A stretch of DNA of 64,000 nucleotides from positions 41,323,501-41,387,500 of the forward strand of contig CP142458.1 of assembly GCA_038049695.1 (NCBI GenBank), written 5' to 3'. Positions within the stretch are counted from its first letter, which is position 1. Each line of letters opens with the position of its first letter. Of this stretch, positions 23,261 through 36,731 are shown one piece after another. The notes under the pieces were generated by a model. The model saw only the letters and a program-made list of their open reading frames with translations. It was not told the origin of the DNA and made no database searches. The position numbers were made by a program, and so were the translations under genes. This stretch comes from Cinnamomum chago. Its lineage: Eukaryota; Streptophyta; Magnoliopsida; Laurales; Lauraceae.

Positions 23261-23799
23261 GTGAGCTACAATATGTGACCAATTATGACAAATTTTAACT
23301 TCTTTAAAATAAACTAGTCACAAGTGATGATAAACAAACAAAATGCGGAAGCTAACAAAAAGAATCACCACAACACACTCACCATCACACAAAGATTTAT
23401 AGTGGTTCGGCCTCAATGCCTACATCCACTACTGGCTTGTGATCCAACACCCCACCGGATTTCCACTATCTATGCTTTTCAATAGGCTAAGCAATAACCT
23501 CTAACAATGTGCTTTTCTAGGCTAAGCAATAACCTATCAATGTGTTTTTCTAGGCTAAGCAATAACCTTTACACTATGCTTTTCTTAGGCTAAACAATAA
23601 CCTTTACACAATGCTTTTCTAAGGCTAAGCAATAACCTTTATAAGTAAAAGATTTACTCTCAAAGTAGTGTCTACAACAAACACTAGAAGAGATACAATT
23701 TAAGCTCAATATATTTGCCTCTAAAATAGGTGGATAAGAAATTGAAAATCTAACTCACACAAACACTTTATGAATGCAAAGATGTATGCACATGATGTG
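23261..23799 (-). mobile_element. Second piece of the G 5' LTR
   Basis: After P, the G LTR resumes with its TSD copy GTGAG and then CTACAATATGTGACC, matching 5091 onward of the 3' LTR. It includes the hairpin (23401-23430) and the repeats (23482-23645). It is cut at 23800 by gypsy element D; the rest must lie beyond the right edge of the window. Confidence 0.88.
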
Positions 23800-25318
23800 T
23801 GTCGCGACCCCGGAACGGGTCTCGGGCCCGCGACGTTGATTCTGTTGTTTGTTTTCCCACAGGTTCCTGCGGTGAGGATTCCCGAAACACGCGGAATCTG
23901 TCTCACACGATCAAGTTTGCGGAAGCGTATAGCAAATCACATCTAGATGAGCACCAATAAAATTTTAAGTGCCATAACAAATTAATATCAAGACATAGTA
24001 TCACAAGAAAGGAGTTAACATGGCATTCTCATCACAATTCAATTTATGAAACTAACACAAAAAGGTGGTTAAGTTTAGTTACATCCCATAAGAGGCCAAT
24101 AGAGGCCAATACAATTCTCAAAAATGATAAAAGAAACCCATGATAAAAATGGAGTGTAACTCAAGAACCCGCTCGACGTCTAGTTGACATCGTCGGGTTG
24201 CCACTCTTTCACCGGGGGTGGCTCAAGAGCCTCCTCCTGACGCTCCTCCTCAATGGCAACGTCACCTGCACCTGGACACCAACACACAAGGGTCAAACAC
24301 AACGGTTTGGTAGGTAATCAATTTAGGCATGAGCATGTAATAAGTAAATGCTTAAAGAAACAAATAAGACATTTTGCTGAATTGTAAACAGTTACATGAC
24401 TAAGGTACATTTCAAAATATGAGCAAAGCTAACATGAATACTTATAATATCATGAATAGTTACAATCCATAGTGAACCCATCCTTTCTCTATCATTTATA
24501 ATGAAAAGAGCAAGCACGCACGACAAGCACGATATACATAATATAATCACGACACGATTCCCACATATACGGGGATTTCGGCCGCGGAACCGGACACGTA
24601 CGATGTGTAATAAAATACACAACTAGTCTGCAGACAGTCCACATGTTTAAGGACCCCCAGGCAGTGGATCAAACTAAAAGGGCAATCCAAGCTCAGTGGT
24701 GTTCACTTAAATTCATGAATGCACAAAACACGGCGAAACACGTCTTAAACCAAATCAAGCTTGAAGGGGGAAATCACTTATCAGGACTAAGCAAGACACG
24801 GCTAGCAAGAGGCATAAGTTTATATATGCAAAACACGCATATGAAGTGACCCCCTTTTTATCCTCGGAACAATTTTCAAACGAACTTATACTTAACTTCA
24901 AAACGAGTACATGATAATACTTGTTGCATCAAAACTAAAGTTCGAAACCAAAGTTTATCAAGCGTATGTAAAGACCTTCGGTTGACCCTTGTGTAATTGA
25001 AACCCAAATGTTGGAATTACAAAGAGAATTGGGTGCCCCCGAAGTTAAATACATTTCAAATTTCAATCACACAATGTCGGCTAAAAGCCCCATAACATAT
25101 TCTAGTTTTCATCCCTGTAGAAATCCTTCTAAAACAGCTCATCTTGAAATTTCGGTCACCTCTCGGTCACCTGTCGGTCGACCGAGACGGATATCTCGGT
25201 CAGTCGACAGCTGACCAACGAGCTGACCGACAGATTTTCCTAGAAAACCTCAGCTCTCGGGAAAAGGAACTGAACTGACTTCGGTTGGTTGCCGGTCGAC
25301 CGAGGTGGGAAACGTTGG
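23800..25318 (-). mobile_element. 3' LTR of gypsy element D, first piece
   Basis: D's 3' LTR begins here (plus strand TGTCGCGACCCC) and continues at 36270-36731 and 47824-48733, about 2.9 kb in all. The insertions are B (25319-36269) and A (36732-47823). This piece holds the U5 segments complementary to initiator tRNA-Met (23856-23864 and 23919-23929), an acidic reading frame also kept in A, B and F (near 24178-24280, minus strand), and the start of a GGTCGACC palindrome region. The left flank of D is ATGTG; the right flank is outside the window. Confidence 0.85.
25150..25318. repeat. GGTCGACC cassette of D, split by B
   Basis: CGGTCGACCG occurs at 25175-25184 and 25293-25302, and again in the continuation near 36353-36362. 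The units are about 125 bp: a GAAAAGGA...CGGTCGACCGA...GTGGGAA phrase is present on both sides of the B insertion. So D's cassette is a tandem array that B entered. Confidence 0.75.
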
Positions 25319-28241
25319 TGTAAGACCCTGACCCGACTGAACCCGATTAGTGTTATTAATTAAGTCGTGTGCTAATCTTAACGTGAATAGTGATTTTGGC
25401 TAAGTTGGGTTTGGAATAGCTTTTGAATTAGTTTTGGGGAGATTTGACTGCTTTCCGATTAGTGGGGCCCTTTGGGGGTTCCTTTTTTTTATGACTTTGC
25501 ATGTGCTTGGGGATTTATCGGAGACTCTTGCATTCATTGCTTTAATCCCGTTTTATTTTATTGTTAATCCTAACAACTTTCATGTTGATCCCGTTTCAGT
25601 TCGAGACCCCGAAACCCGATTTCCTAGCCTTGAGGGCAAAACAGTCTTTTCACACCAAATCTGTACCCAAAACTTGATATCCCCGAAACCCGCGAAACAT
25701 ATACTTTTTGGAAACTATATATTTCGGTGATCATTTATTCCTTCTTCATCGAATTCATCTGAGATCCCGAAAGACATGATTTCAGACCAACAGGCTCCTT
25801 AAGTAGTGGGACCCAACCCCATTTGTTATCAAACGGGAAACCCACTCTCCCCTTCGTCTCATTCTCCATTTTCTAGCACAACACTTCAACCTAGGGTTTT
25901 TTTTTGCAACTTTCTCTTCTCCTTCTTGCTCTCTCCATCTCCAATCCACACCAAACTTGCATCAATCAAGAAATGGAGGTTATCATTTTCTTCACCTTGC
26001 AAGCTTCCTTTTGATACCATTTGTTGAGAAGTCCACCAACCTTGAGACTCCCTTTGAGCTAACTCTTCCCATTTGAAGGTCATCCAAGGAAGCAATCTTC
26101 TCCATCCTCTAGATTTGTATTCTTCTAGTCCTTGAAAAGCTCCATTTTCATTATTGTGAGTTCTATCTCCTTCATTCATTGGTTGACCCATTTTAGGGTT
26201 TGTTTTTGGGGTTTTTGCTTGTAGCTTGGACTTTGAGCTTGAGAGGTGATTAGAGACTTGGATTTGCTTGATTAGAGACTTAAGGCAAGTGGATGAAATG
26301 ATAGTTTGAACATTTAATGGTTTTATGAAGAACGTGGTTGATTTTGCTATTCATATCCATATTTATTATGCTGGGGACTCTTCTCTTTGTTTGGTGTTGA
26401 ATGTGAAGAAGAAGGTGTTTAGATTTAATGTTTATTGGAGTTTTCATGAGGGTTTTTAAGTGATTGTTGAAGAAATTTAATGGTTGTTATTGGGAGGCAA
26501 GGAGGCCCTTTTTTTTGCAAGAAAAATGTCTTGGAGAAGGAGGAAAAAGGGCAGAATGGCCATTCTCGGGTAGCAGAAATGACTGCCCGCTCGAGCGGGT
26601 ATCAGGCCGCTCGAGCGCGCAGTCATTCTGATTCCAACTCGAGCAGCAGATTGACTGCCCGCTCGAGCGGGCGAATGGCCGCTCGAGCGCCCAGACGTTC
26701 TGCCTGCCCGTCCTTCTGCGCAGCCCAGGTCCACTCGAGCGTACCCCCCTCTCGGGTATGGACCACTTTTGGAGCTCGGGAAATGTTTTTAAGGGAAACC
26801 CATGTCATCAGGGAGAATTATTTGGCAATGTATGAGGCCTATTTGAGAAAGAAACCACATCACAAAGATTCATCAAAGTCTTAATAATCAGCAACGTGTG
26901 TAAGGAGCTTGGAATGTCCCCAGACTCAAAGAGTACCAAGTTGTATCGAAATCGACATACGAGACCCCTATTCACCTTGTAATAGTTTTGAATCCCGATA
27001 CTTGTCCCGAAATTTCAAAAGATCAATTGTGTTTTTGATTATTCTGAATTGTCACATGATTCCGAAAAATTCATGAATTATGGTTTATCATTCCCGAAAG
27101 CATTGAAATTGTACTCGTATTAATTGTTAGCCTCGAGATGCATTGCCTGACATGAAATGACAGTGTGCCCTTAAGCACCCCTGTCCAGCCCATTTATTTA
27201 CTTGTACATGTCTCGATTTATATTTGACCTATGAGTCGGCACCACTAAGCTTGGATAACCTTGTTGGTCTGATTCACCGATTGGGAGATCCCCCTCTTGT
27301 CCCGCCAGCTGCAGTTTGGATCCCGCTACCCGGTTATTACCGTGGTCTTGTCCTGATGCTGCAGATTGCTACTGTGGTTCCCGATGTCCGGCTCGCTACC
27401 ATGGTCATGTATAGTATATGTATATGTATTTATAAGATCCACTGTTGCTCCTCACCTTGAGTGACTGAGATCAGTGCCTAGTTATTGCTCTATCACTTTA
27501 ATGATAGAGGACTTAGCTTCGTGTGGTTGCCAGCTTGCTTATTTTCTGATTTCCTTGGATACCCATACATGTTTTAAATTGTACTTATGTTTTCATGAAA
27601 TGATTTGATTCTTTTATCAAGTTATTGTTCGAGCAGGTTTAAATGCTTTCAAAGGTAAATGTATTTAATATTGAATTGTTATGTCTTTTCACCTATTTTC
27701 CAAACCGTCGTGTTTGACCCACTCTTTGGTACTCAGGTCCTGTTGTCGGCTACCTTGAGGAGGAGCCAGAGGAGGCGGTCTATGAACCGCAGCGCTTAGT
27801 TGAGTAGCGTGCTGATGATGTCGTATAGATATTCGATTGCCATGAGAGACATAATATTTTTGGGGAAACCGTTTAACCATTCTTTGGGAATTGGTATTTT
27901 GTTTATATTGGCCTTTGTTGGCCTCTATTTTTGGGAATGTAATTAAATGACCGTTGTATAAACTTTAACTTACTTTTGGGAAACATGCTAATGATCATTG
28001 CTCATTCTGATACAGTATTTTATACTTGTGATATTGTTTTTATGACTAGGGATGGTTTGACTATTTGATTTGCTACACGCTTCCGTACCTAAAAGAAATA
28101 TTCATTTATGGTTGTGATTTCCTCACCGCGGACACCTGTGGGAAATTAAATAATGTGTACTACACTCATCACCTAACAATCTCATCTTAATTAGGTCCCG
28201 ATCCCGGATTAGTTCGATAGACCCGGTCCGGGGTCGCGACA
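25319..28241 (+). mobile_element. 5' LTR of B
   Basis: 2923 bp from TGTAAGACCC to GGGTCGCGACA. Relative to the 3' LTR it lacks about 124 bp that would lie near 26364 (present at about 34213-34336). It has CGCTCGAGCG palindromes (26586-26745), the 30-bp-type minisatellite relic, and U5 segments complementary to initiator tRNA-Met at 28076-28086 and 28134-28142. Confidence 0.9.
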
Positions 28242-28244
28242 GAC

Positions 28245-28259
28245 TGGTATCAGAGCGAG
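28245..28259 (+). promoter_or_regulatory. Primer-binding site of B
   Basis: TGGTATCAGAGCGAG, three bases after the LTR end. The first 12 bases match the 3' end of initiator tRNA-Met, the usual primer for plant LTR elements. Confidence 0.9.
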
Positions 28260-28400
28260 ACGTGTTTCAAGCAATTAAAAGAAACTAGAAATCCTAAGGC
28301 CGTGGCGAGGACACATTAGATCTTTCGTTAGATAGTATCATGCGAGCAATGTGTGACAGTTATTTGATTACTATGTGCTAACAACTTATCTTGTAGCATC

Positions 28401-29710
28401 ATGCCACCTCGTAAGCGACCGGTAAACGGCAACCCCTCTACAAGTAATAGTGATCATACAGGGCCACTTGAGGAAGATCTGGTTGATAACGTCATGCCAA
28501 ATCAGTTCCAACAAATGATGAAAACAATGCTTGACCAACAGCGTCTGGCTAATGAGAAGCAGGCTAGACTGCAAGAATAGATGCTCAAGAGAGAAGAAGA
28601 TCATGCTAGGGAATTGGCAGAGATGCAGAGGCAATTGCTAGAGGTGTTACTGAGGAGACCAGAACCGGTTCAACCCCAACCCGCCATTGTCATCAATCAG
28701 AGGCAACATGACCCGAATGCATTGTTTGAGCGGTTTCGGAAGAGAGCTCCAAAGGAGTTCCTAGGCATAGATGATCCCTTAGCCGCAGATGACTGGCTAG
28801 AGCATACAAAGAACATCTTTGAGATTTTCCAATGCACCGGAGGAGAAAGAGTAAAACTAGCATCATCTCTCTTTAGCGGTAGAACGGACAGATGGTGGAA
28901 AACGGTTAGGGAGGAGTACAGGACTATGGCTGATGCAGATGTTTGGGCAAACTTCAAGAGGCAATTTCATGATAACTATGTGCCCACGCACATCAAGAGG
29001 CAAAAGGCAGTGGAGTTTCAGCAGCTTGTGCAAGGGAACATGACAGTCCTCGAATGCCTCACAAAGTTCGAGAGATTGTCTAGATATGTCTAGAGTTAGT
29101 GGATATGGTGGAGAAGAAGATTGTCAAGTTCCTTGTGGGTCTTAATCCTTTCATTGAGAGAGATGCCACGGGAGTAGTACCACCTGCAACTTTCGATGAA
29201 GCTGTCAAGAGGGCCTACAAGTTTGAGAATTTCCATAACAAGATCCTTAGAGTCCAAGGCAAAGGTCAAGCTAACCAATAGAACCACCAGCACCAGACAA
29301 ATCATCAGAACAAGAAGCAGACAGAACCGAATGTACAGAATCCATTGGTTTGTGCCCATTATGGGAAGAAGCATGCCAGTGCTGAATGTCGCACACTCAC
29401 AGGAGCATGCTTTAGTTATGGTTCCATGACCCATCAGATGAGAGACTGTCCAAGACAGAATAGACAAAATCAGCAACAGCAAGGGGCACAGCGTCCAGCA
29501 CCACCACAAAAAGCAATTGTTGTTCAGAATCAAGCAAGGCCACTTCAGTAACAAGCACCACAACAACAACAACATAGACCACAACAGCAGCAACAACAGG
29601 CTCGTCAGCAGTGACAAAACCAAAATCAGCGTGCACCGCAATAGAATAGGAATGCACAACAAGGCAGGCCACAACAGGCACAGAATAGGCCACGACATCG
29701 GGGGCAAATT
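28401..29710 (+). pseudogene. Gag region of B (broken)
   Basis: It starts at ATG 28401 (MPPRKRPVNG), and the protein matches the Gag of A closely. The core retrotransposon Gag domain (ADDWLEHTKNIFEIF through LECLTKFERLSRY) lies at about 28780-29090. The first stop is TAG at 28578-28580. A one-base loss near 29090 shifts the frame, and further stops are at 29279-29281, 29549-29551, 29612-29614 and 29642-29644. Two zinc-knuckle cysteines that are intact in A have become tyrosines (CAHYGKK and CFSYGSM). A Gln-rich linker leads to the protease in the same reading sequence, so gag and pol were one frame. It is a dead copy of a structural RNA-binding protein. Confidence 0.88.
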
Positions 29711-32700
29711 TATGCGGTCAATAGGGCTGATGCAGAGGCAGCAGGCAATGTCGTGGAAGGTACACTTCTTATTTGTGGGATGAAAGCTAGGATTTTATTT
29801 TACCCTGGCTCTACACATTCATTCTTATCCCATGAATTTTCTAAGTTGATTGATATGCATGCTAGAGAACTTGAGTTCATTTTGATTTTGGCAACCCCAG
29901 TAGGCAAACAAGTTATCTGTAGAACCTATTACCCTAGTTGCACAGTTCAGATAGGAGAAGTGGTTTTAACCGCAGATCTCATTTTATTAGAGATGCTTGA
30001 TCATGATGTCATCCTAGGGATGGATTGGCTGGTAGGGTACCATGCCATAATGGATTGTTTCCATAAGACCCTTACTTTCAAGTTAGACGAGACACCAGCA
30101 GGGGTGTTGTTTCAGGGAGAGAGGAGAAATCCTCATGCAGGGTTTGTCTCAACGTTGAAGGCTGATAGACTTTTGAGAAGTGGATGTGAAGCCTATTTGG
30201 CGTTTATCACGGAAGATAAATGATCCCAAGGGGTGGAGGAGATCCCAATCGTTTGGGAATTCCCGGATGTTTTTCCGGAGGAGATTCCAGGTTTACCACC
30301 TATCAGAGAGATTGATTTCACTATCGAGTTGTTACCAGGGACTGCTCCGATATCTATTGCACCAATAGGATGGCTCCGGCAAAGTTGGGAGAATTGAAGA
30401 CTCAGTTGCAAGAACTGTTAGACAAAGGTTTTGTGAGAACGAGCATTTCACCATGGGGAGCTCCAGTTTTGTTTGTCAAGAAGAAAGATGGTTCGATGAG
30501 GATGTGTATAGATTACCGAAGATTGAATCAAGTGACCATTAAGAACAAATACCCATTGCCAAGAATAGATGAATTGTTTGATCAATTGCAGGGTGCTTCT
30601 TACTTTTCGAAGATTGATTTGAGATCCGGTTACCATTAGCTGAGAGTCAGAGAATCAGATGTGTAGAAAATAGCGTTTCGGACAAGATATGGCCACTATG
30701 AGTTCCTGGTGATGCCATTTGGGTTGACCAATGCACCAGCAGTGTTCATGGCGTTGATGAACAAGATATTTGCAGAGTATCTAGATCAGTTCGTGGTAGT
30801 ATTCATTGACGATATTTTGGTATACTCCAAGACCAAAGAAGAGCACGAAGAGCACTTGAAGATAGCACTGCAACTCTTGAGAGAGAACCAGCTGTATGCA
30901 AAGCTCAACAAGTGTGAATTTTGATTGGAACAAGTAGCATTTTTAGGGCACATCATCTCCAAAGAAGGATTGTCAATAGATCCGTCCAAGATTGAAGCAG
31001 TTATGAGTTGGGAAAGACCGAAAAATGCGTAAAAAATCAGAAGTTTTCTGGGTTTAGCAGGTTATTACCAGAGGTTTGTACAAAGATTTTCATCGATTGT
31101 GTCACCTTTGACGAAGTTGACGAGGAAGAACGTGCCATATGTGTGGACAGATCAGTGTGAAGATAGTTTCCAAGAGCTGAAGAAGAGATTGACCACAACA
31201 CCAGTCCTTACTTTACCATCCGGAAGCGGTGGTTTTACCATTTTTACCGATGCTTCGAATGTTGGACTTGGTTGCGTGTTGATGCAAGAGGGAAAAGTGA
31301 TTTGCTTATGGATCCCGGCAGTTGAAAGATCACGAGAAGAACTATGCCACCCATGATCTTGAGTTAGCAGCGGTTGTTTTCGCATTGAAAATGTGGAGAC
31401 GTTACCTCTATGGACAGTAGTTTAAAGTCCACTCCGATCACCACAGCTTGCAATATTTATTTTCTCAGAAGGAATTGAACATGAGGCAGAGAAAATGGAT
31501 GGAATACATCAAGGACTATGATTTTCCAATCAAGTACCACCCGGGGAAAGATAATGTAGTTGCCAATGCCTTGAGCAGAAAATCAGTGGGCTTGGCAAAT
31601 CTGAGTGGCACCTGTATTTTCGAACAATTTAAGGAGTTGAGCATAGATCTACAGCCACTAAGGAAGGGTGTTTTGTTAGCTAACATGTCAGTTTCAGAGC
31701 CTTCTTTCATTCAGAAGATCAAGGATAGTCGGTTGCAAGATCCAAAGTTGGCTAAGATTTCAGAGCATATAACAGACCATCCTGATTTCTGTATTGTTGA
31801 TGGAGTTTTGTACTACCGTGACCGTCTATGAGTACCAAATATTGAAGATTTGAGGAATGACATCATGACCGAGGCTCACAGTACAAAGTACTCTATGCAT
31901 CCAGGCAGCACGAAGATGTATCAGAATTTAAAGGGCAGATTTTGGTGGAATAACATGAAGAGAGAAATTGCAGCGTTTGTCTCCCGTTGTTTGACTTGTC
32001 AGTTGATCAAGGCAGAGCATCAGAGGCCTCCACGATTGTTACAGCCGTTAGAGATCCCAGAATGGAAATGGGAGCATATTACCATAGATTTTATTTTGGG
32101 ACTATCGAGGACCAACACAGGCAACGATGCGATGTGGGTCATCGTAGACTGACTCACCAAATCGGCTCATTACATTCCTATGAGGACAGGGAAGAAGATG
32201 CACATGCTACATTTGGCAGAGTTGTTTGTTAACGAGATTGTCAGTCGACATGGACAACCATTTTCTATCACATCTGACAGAGACAGCAAATTCGTCTCGA
32301 GATTTTGGAAGACATTGCATGAGTCTATGGGCACGAGATTATAGTTCAGCACGGCTTATCACCCTCAGACGGATGGTCAATTAGAGAGAACAATTCAGAC
32401 CCTTGAGGATATGCTCCGTGCTTGTGTGTTAGACTTCAAGACTCAATGGGATGAGACTCTACCGTTGTACGAGTTTGCTTATAACAATAGTTACCACTCG
32501 AGCATTGGGATGACACCTTTTGAGGCATTGTATGGAAGGAGGTGTAGGACACTTGTATGTTGGGAAGAGGTCGGAATTCTCAATTTCCATGGACCAACCA
32601 TAGTGAGTGAAACAAACGACAAAGTGAAGTTAATCCAAGAACATTTGAAAGTTGCCCGGAGTAGACAGAAGAGCTATGCAGACTCTCACCGCAGAGACTT

Positions 32701-33169
32701 ACAGTTCAAAGAAGGAGACAAGGTTTTCTTGAAAGTGTCGCCTACGAGAGGAACTATGAGATTTGGACAGAAGGGCAAGCTATCACGGATATACATTGGA
32801 CCATACGACATTGTTAGTAAGATTGGTGATGTGGCTTATAGATTAGCCTTACCACCTGAGCTATCCGGCGTACACAACATCTTTCATGTGTCTATGTTGA
32901 AGAAGTACGTCCCCGATCTGTCACATATACTCCGACATGAACCATTGGAGATTCGAGAGGATGCTACCTATGTTGAGAAGCCCGTTCAGATCATTGATAC
33001 AAAGGAACAAGAGTTGAGGACACGGACTATTCAGTGGGTGAAGGTACTATGGGAGAATCATGAACCAGAAGAGGCCACATGGGAACTACGATATCAAGTG
33101 CAGAAGAAGTACCCACATCTACTACCTGACGTGAGTTTTATATTTCATTTAGACGACCAAATGCCTTAA
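29711..33169 (+). pseudogene. Pol region of B (broken)
   Basis: The order is protease (DSG-like site here YPGSTHS near 29810, with the catalytic Asp changed to Tyr), reverse transcriptase (FIDD at about 30804-30815), RNase H (FTDAS near 31240), integrase with HHCC zinc finger (31870-32000) and DDE core, and a chromodomain-like C-terminus ending at TAA 33167-33169. Frameshifts lie near 30364 (one base lost) and 31302 (one base gained). Stops are at 30221, 30637, 30664, 30922, 31030, 31418, 31829, 32150 and 32342. Several match CAG in A. The order PR-RT-RH-IN is that of Ty3/gypsy. The stop codon overlaps the polypurine tract, so there is no 3' leader. Confidence 0.9.
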
Positions 33170-33180
33170 GGGGTGGAGGA
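33168..33180 (+). promoter_or_regulatory. Polypurine tract of B
   Basis: AAGGGGTGGAGGA directly before the 3' LTR. It overlaps the last bases of the pol stop codon. The same tract is seen in A, and a near copy in D. Confidence 0.88.
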
Positions 33181-36100
33181 TGTAAGACCCCGACCCGAGT
33201 GAACACGATTAGTGTTAATTAAGTCGTGTGCTAATCTTAAGCGCAGTTAGTGATTTTGGCTAAATTGGGTTTGGAATAGCTTTTGAATTAGTTTTAGGGA
33301 GATTTGATTGCTTGGGAGTTCCTTTTTTTTTATGACTTTGCATATGCTTGGGGATTTATCGGAGACTCTTGCATTCATTGCTTTAATCCTGTTTTATTTT
33401 ATTGTTAATCCCAACAACTTTCATGTTGATCCCGTTTCAGTTCGAGACCCCGAAACCCGATTTCCTAGCCTTGAGGGCAAAACAGTCTTTTTACACCAAA
33501 TCTGTACCCAAAATTTGATATCCCCGAAACCCGCAAAACATATACTTTTTGGAAACTAGATATTTCGATGATCATTTCTTCCTTCTTCGTCGAATTCATC
33601 TGAGATCCCGAAAGACATGATTTCAGACCAACATGCTTCTTAAGTAGTGGGACCCAACCCCATTTGTTATCAAAAGGGAAACCCACTCTCCCCTTCGTCT
33701 CATTCTCCATTTTCCAGCACAACACTTCAACCTAGGGTTTTTTTTAAACTTTCTCTTCTCCTTCTTGCTCTCTCCATCTCCAATCCACACCAAACTTGCA
33801 TCAATCAAGAAATGGAGGTTATCATTTTTTTCCTCACCTTGCAAGCTTCCTTTTGATACCATTTGTTGAGAAGTCTACCAACCTTGAGACTCCCTTTGAG
33901 CTAACTCTTCCCATTTGAAGGTCATCCAAGTAAGCAATCTTCTCCATCCTCTAGATTTGTATTCTTCTAGTCCTTGAGAAGCTCCATTTTCATTATTGTG
34001 AGTTCTATCTCCTTCATTCATTGGTTGACTCAATTTAGGGTTTGTTTTTGGGGTTTTTGCTTGTAGCTTGGACTTTGAGCTAGAGAGGTGATTCGAGACT
34101 TGGATTTGCTTGATTAGAGAGACCTAAGGCAAGTGGATGAAATGATAGTTTGAACATTTAATGGTTTTATGAAGAACGTGGTTGATTTTGCTATTCATAT
34201 CCATATTTATTAGCTTGCATTCATTGTGAAATAAATGCCCATGAAAGGCTTTTGTTAACTCATTTATTGTCATGGAAAGGTGGTTTATTGCCCTTTATTT
34301 TATCTCTTGATTATGGCTTAAATGAACCTTTGTGTATGCTGGGGACTCTTCTCTTTGTTTGGTGTTGAATGTGAAGAAGAAGGTGTTTAGATTTAATGTT
34401 TATTGGAGTTTTCATGAGGGTTTTTAAGTGATTGTTGAAGAAATTTAATGGTTGTTATTGGGAGGCAAGGAGGCCCATTTTTTTGCAAGAAAAATGTCTT
34501 GGAGAAGAAGGAGGAAAAAGGGCAGAATGGCCATTCTCGGGTAGCAGAAATGACTGCCCGCTCGAGCGGGTATCAGGTCGCTCGAGCGCGAAGTCATTTT
34601 GACTGCAGCTCGGTTAGCAGATTGACTGCCCGCTCGAGCGGGGGAATGGCCGCTCGAGCACGCAATTGGCCGATCGAGCGCACAGACGTTCTGCGTGCCC
34701 GTCCTTCTGTGCAACCCAGGTCCGCTGAGCGCACCTTGGTCCGCTCAAGCGCACCCCCCTCTCGGGTATGGACCACTTTTGGATCTCGGGAAATGTTTTT
34801 AAGGGAAACCCATGACATCGGGGAGAATTATTAGGCAATGTAGGAGGCCTATTTGAGAAAGAAACCACATCACAAAGATTTATCAAAGTCTTAATATTCA
34901 CCAAGGTGTGTAAGGAGCTTGGAATGTCCCCAAACTCAAAGAGTACCAAGTTGTATCGAAATCGATATACGAGACCCCTATTCACCTTGTACTAGTTTTG
35001 AATCCCGATACTTGTCCCGAAATTTCAAAAGATCATTTGTGTTTTCGATTTATTCTGAATTGTAACATATATTCCCGAAAATTTATGAATTATGGTTTAT
35101 CATTCCCGAAAGCATTGAAATTGTACTTGTATTAATTGCTAGCCTCGAGATGCACTGCCCGACATGAAATGACAGTGTGCCCTTGAGCACCCCCCGTCCA
35201 GCCCATTTACTTACTTGCATTTAGTTTACTTGTACGTGTCTCGATTTGTATTTGACCTATAAGTCGGCACCACTAAGCTTGGATAACCTTGTTGGTCTAA
35301 TCCACCGACTTGGAGATCCCCCTCTTGTCCCGCTAGCTGCAATTTGGATCCCGCTACCCGGTTATTACCGTGGTCTTGTCCCGATGCCGCAGATTGCTAC
35401 TGTGGTTCCCGATGTCCGGCTCGCTACCATGATCATGTATAGTATATGTATATGTATTTATAAGATCCACTGTTGCTCCTCACCTTGAGTGACTGAGATC
35501 AGTGTCTAGTTATTGCTCTATCACTTTAATGATAGAGGACTTAGCTTCGTGTGGTTGTCAGCTTGCTTGTTTTCCGATTTCCTTGGATACCCATACATGT
35601 TTTACATTGTACTTATGTTTTCATGAAATGATTTGATTCTTTTATGAAGTTATTGATCGAACAGGTTTAAATGCTTTCAAAGGTAAATGTATTTAACATT
35701 GAATTGTTATGTCTTTTCACCTATTTGTCAAACCGTCGTGTTTGACCCACTCTTTGGTACTCAGGTCCCGTTGCCGGCTACCTTGAGGAGGAGCCAGAGG
35801 AGGCGGTCGATGAACCGCAACGCTTAGTTGAGTGGCGTGCTGATGATGTCGTATAGATATTCGATTTCTATGAGAGACATAATATTTTTGGGGAAACTGT
35901 TTAACCATTCTTTGGGAATTGGTATTTTGTTTATATTGGCCTTTGTTGGCCTCTATTTTTGGGAATGTAATTAAATGACCGTTGTATAAACTTTAACTTA
36001 CTTTTGGGAAACATACTAATGATCATTGCTCATTCTGATACTGTATTTTATACTTGTGATATTGTCTTTATGACTAGGGATGGTTTGACTATTTGATTTG

Positions 36101-36269
36101 CTACACGCTTCCGTACTTAAAAGAAATATTCATTTATAGTTGTGATATCCTCACCGCGGACACCTGTGGGAAATTAAATAATGTGTACTACACTCATCAC
36201 CTAACAATCTCATCTCAATTAGGTCTCGATCCCGGATTAGTTTGATAGACCGGGCTCGGGGTCGTAGCA
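33181..36269 (+). mobile_element. 3' LTR of B
   Basis: 3089 bp, TGTAAGACCC to GTCGTAGCA. Palindromes of the CGCTCGAGCG type are at about 34556-34760, some decayed. The tRNA-complementary segments are at 36104-36114 and 36162-36170. It has clear point differences and indels from the 5' LTR, so B is older than A. Confidence 0.9.
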
Positions 36270-36731
36270 GTCGGTTAACCGACAGCTGATCGAAATCTTC
36301 CTGATGAAATGCAGGTCTCGAGAAAAGGAGCCGACTAAGTTCGGTTTGCTGTCGGTCGACCGAAGTGGGAATTTTGGTTAGCCGACAGCTGACAGACAGC
36401 TGATCGACACTGCTCGGCCAGTGCGTTTCAAGTCAGATTTTTACATTTCTTCTTCCCTCCTTCTTATTTCTCCTTCAACCTGCACTTCCCTGAGCCTACA
36501 AGCTCTCCAAGGGATTAAACATACATATTCAAGCACAATTTAAAACATCTCATTCCCATTCTCCAATCTAAAACAAAATCCCTAAAATTTCCATTCAAGA
36601 CATAATTATCCAATGAAATGAAAAGAATGAAAAGAAAGCAAACCAAATGCACACATGCTAACATCCATCCTAGATTGTTTACTTGCCTTAGTCAAAAGAT
36701 GTCACAACCTTCTTCAAGAACTCCCACTCAA
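36270..36731 (-). mobile_element. 3' LTR of D, second piece
   Basis: This begins with the B target copy GTCGG and continues D's cassette: GGTTAACCGACAGCTGA and CGGTCGACCG near 36353. An AT-rich U3 stretch without coding follows, up to the A insertion (target CTCAA at 36727-36731). Confidence 0.82.

Larger units (their letters stand above)
25319..36269 (+). mobile_element. Full-length chromovirus-type gypsy element B
   Basis: A complete 10.95-kb element: 5' LTR, PBS, a single decayed gag-pol region, polypurine tract and 3' LTR. The flanks are GTTGG (25314-25318) and GTCGG (36270-36274), a TSD with one C/T change. It lies inside the D LTR. The coding region is close to A's, and a C-terminal chromodomain-like segment points to the Tekay/Del branch of chromoviruses. 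It carries about 14 stops and three frameshifts, so it cannot encode its own proteins. Confidence 0.92.

Noticed and set aside
23919..23929. A fragment of a tRNA gene in the D LTR (GCGGAAGCGTA)
   Set aside because: Only 8-11 bases match, in the antisense of the element and without the rest of a tRNA fold. Complementarity to the primer tRNA explains it better.
25434..25730. 98-residue hydrophobic frame at the start of the B LTR, similar frame at 33308
   Set aside because: It overlaps the conserved LTR U3 block, which is read in other frames with stops in A, D, F and W, so conservation is at DNA level.
26480..26884. 134-residue frame with repeated ARSSG words in the B LTR (also 34448-34834)
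   Set aside because: The repeats come from the CGCTCGAGCG palindromes; the frame is altered in the other LTR and has no known domain.
29096..29707. 203-residue minus-strand open frame rich in Leu, looking like a membrane protein
   Set aside because: It is the antisense of the Gln-rich Gag linker and knuckles of B; CAG/CAA repeats read backwards give Leu and Cys.
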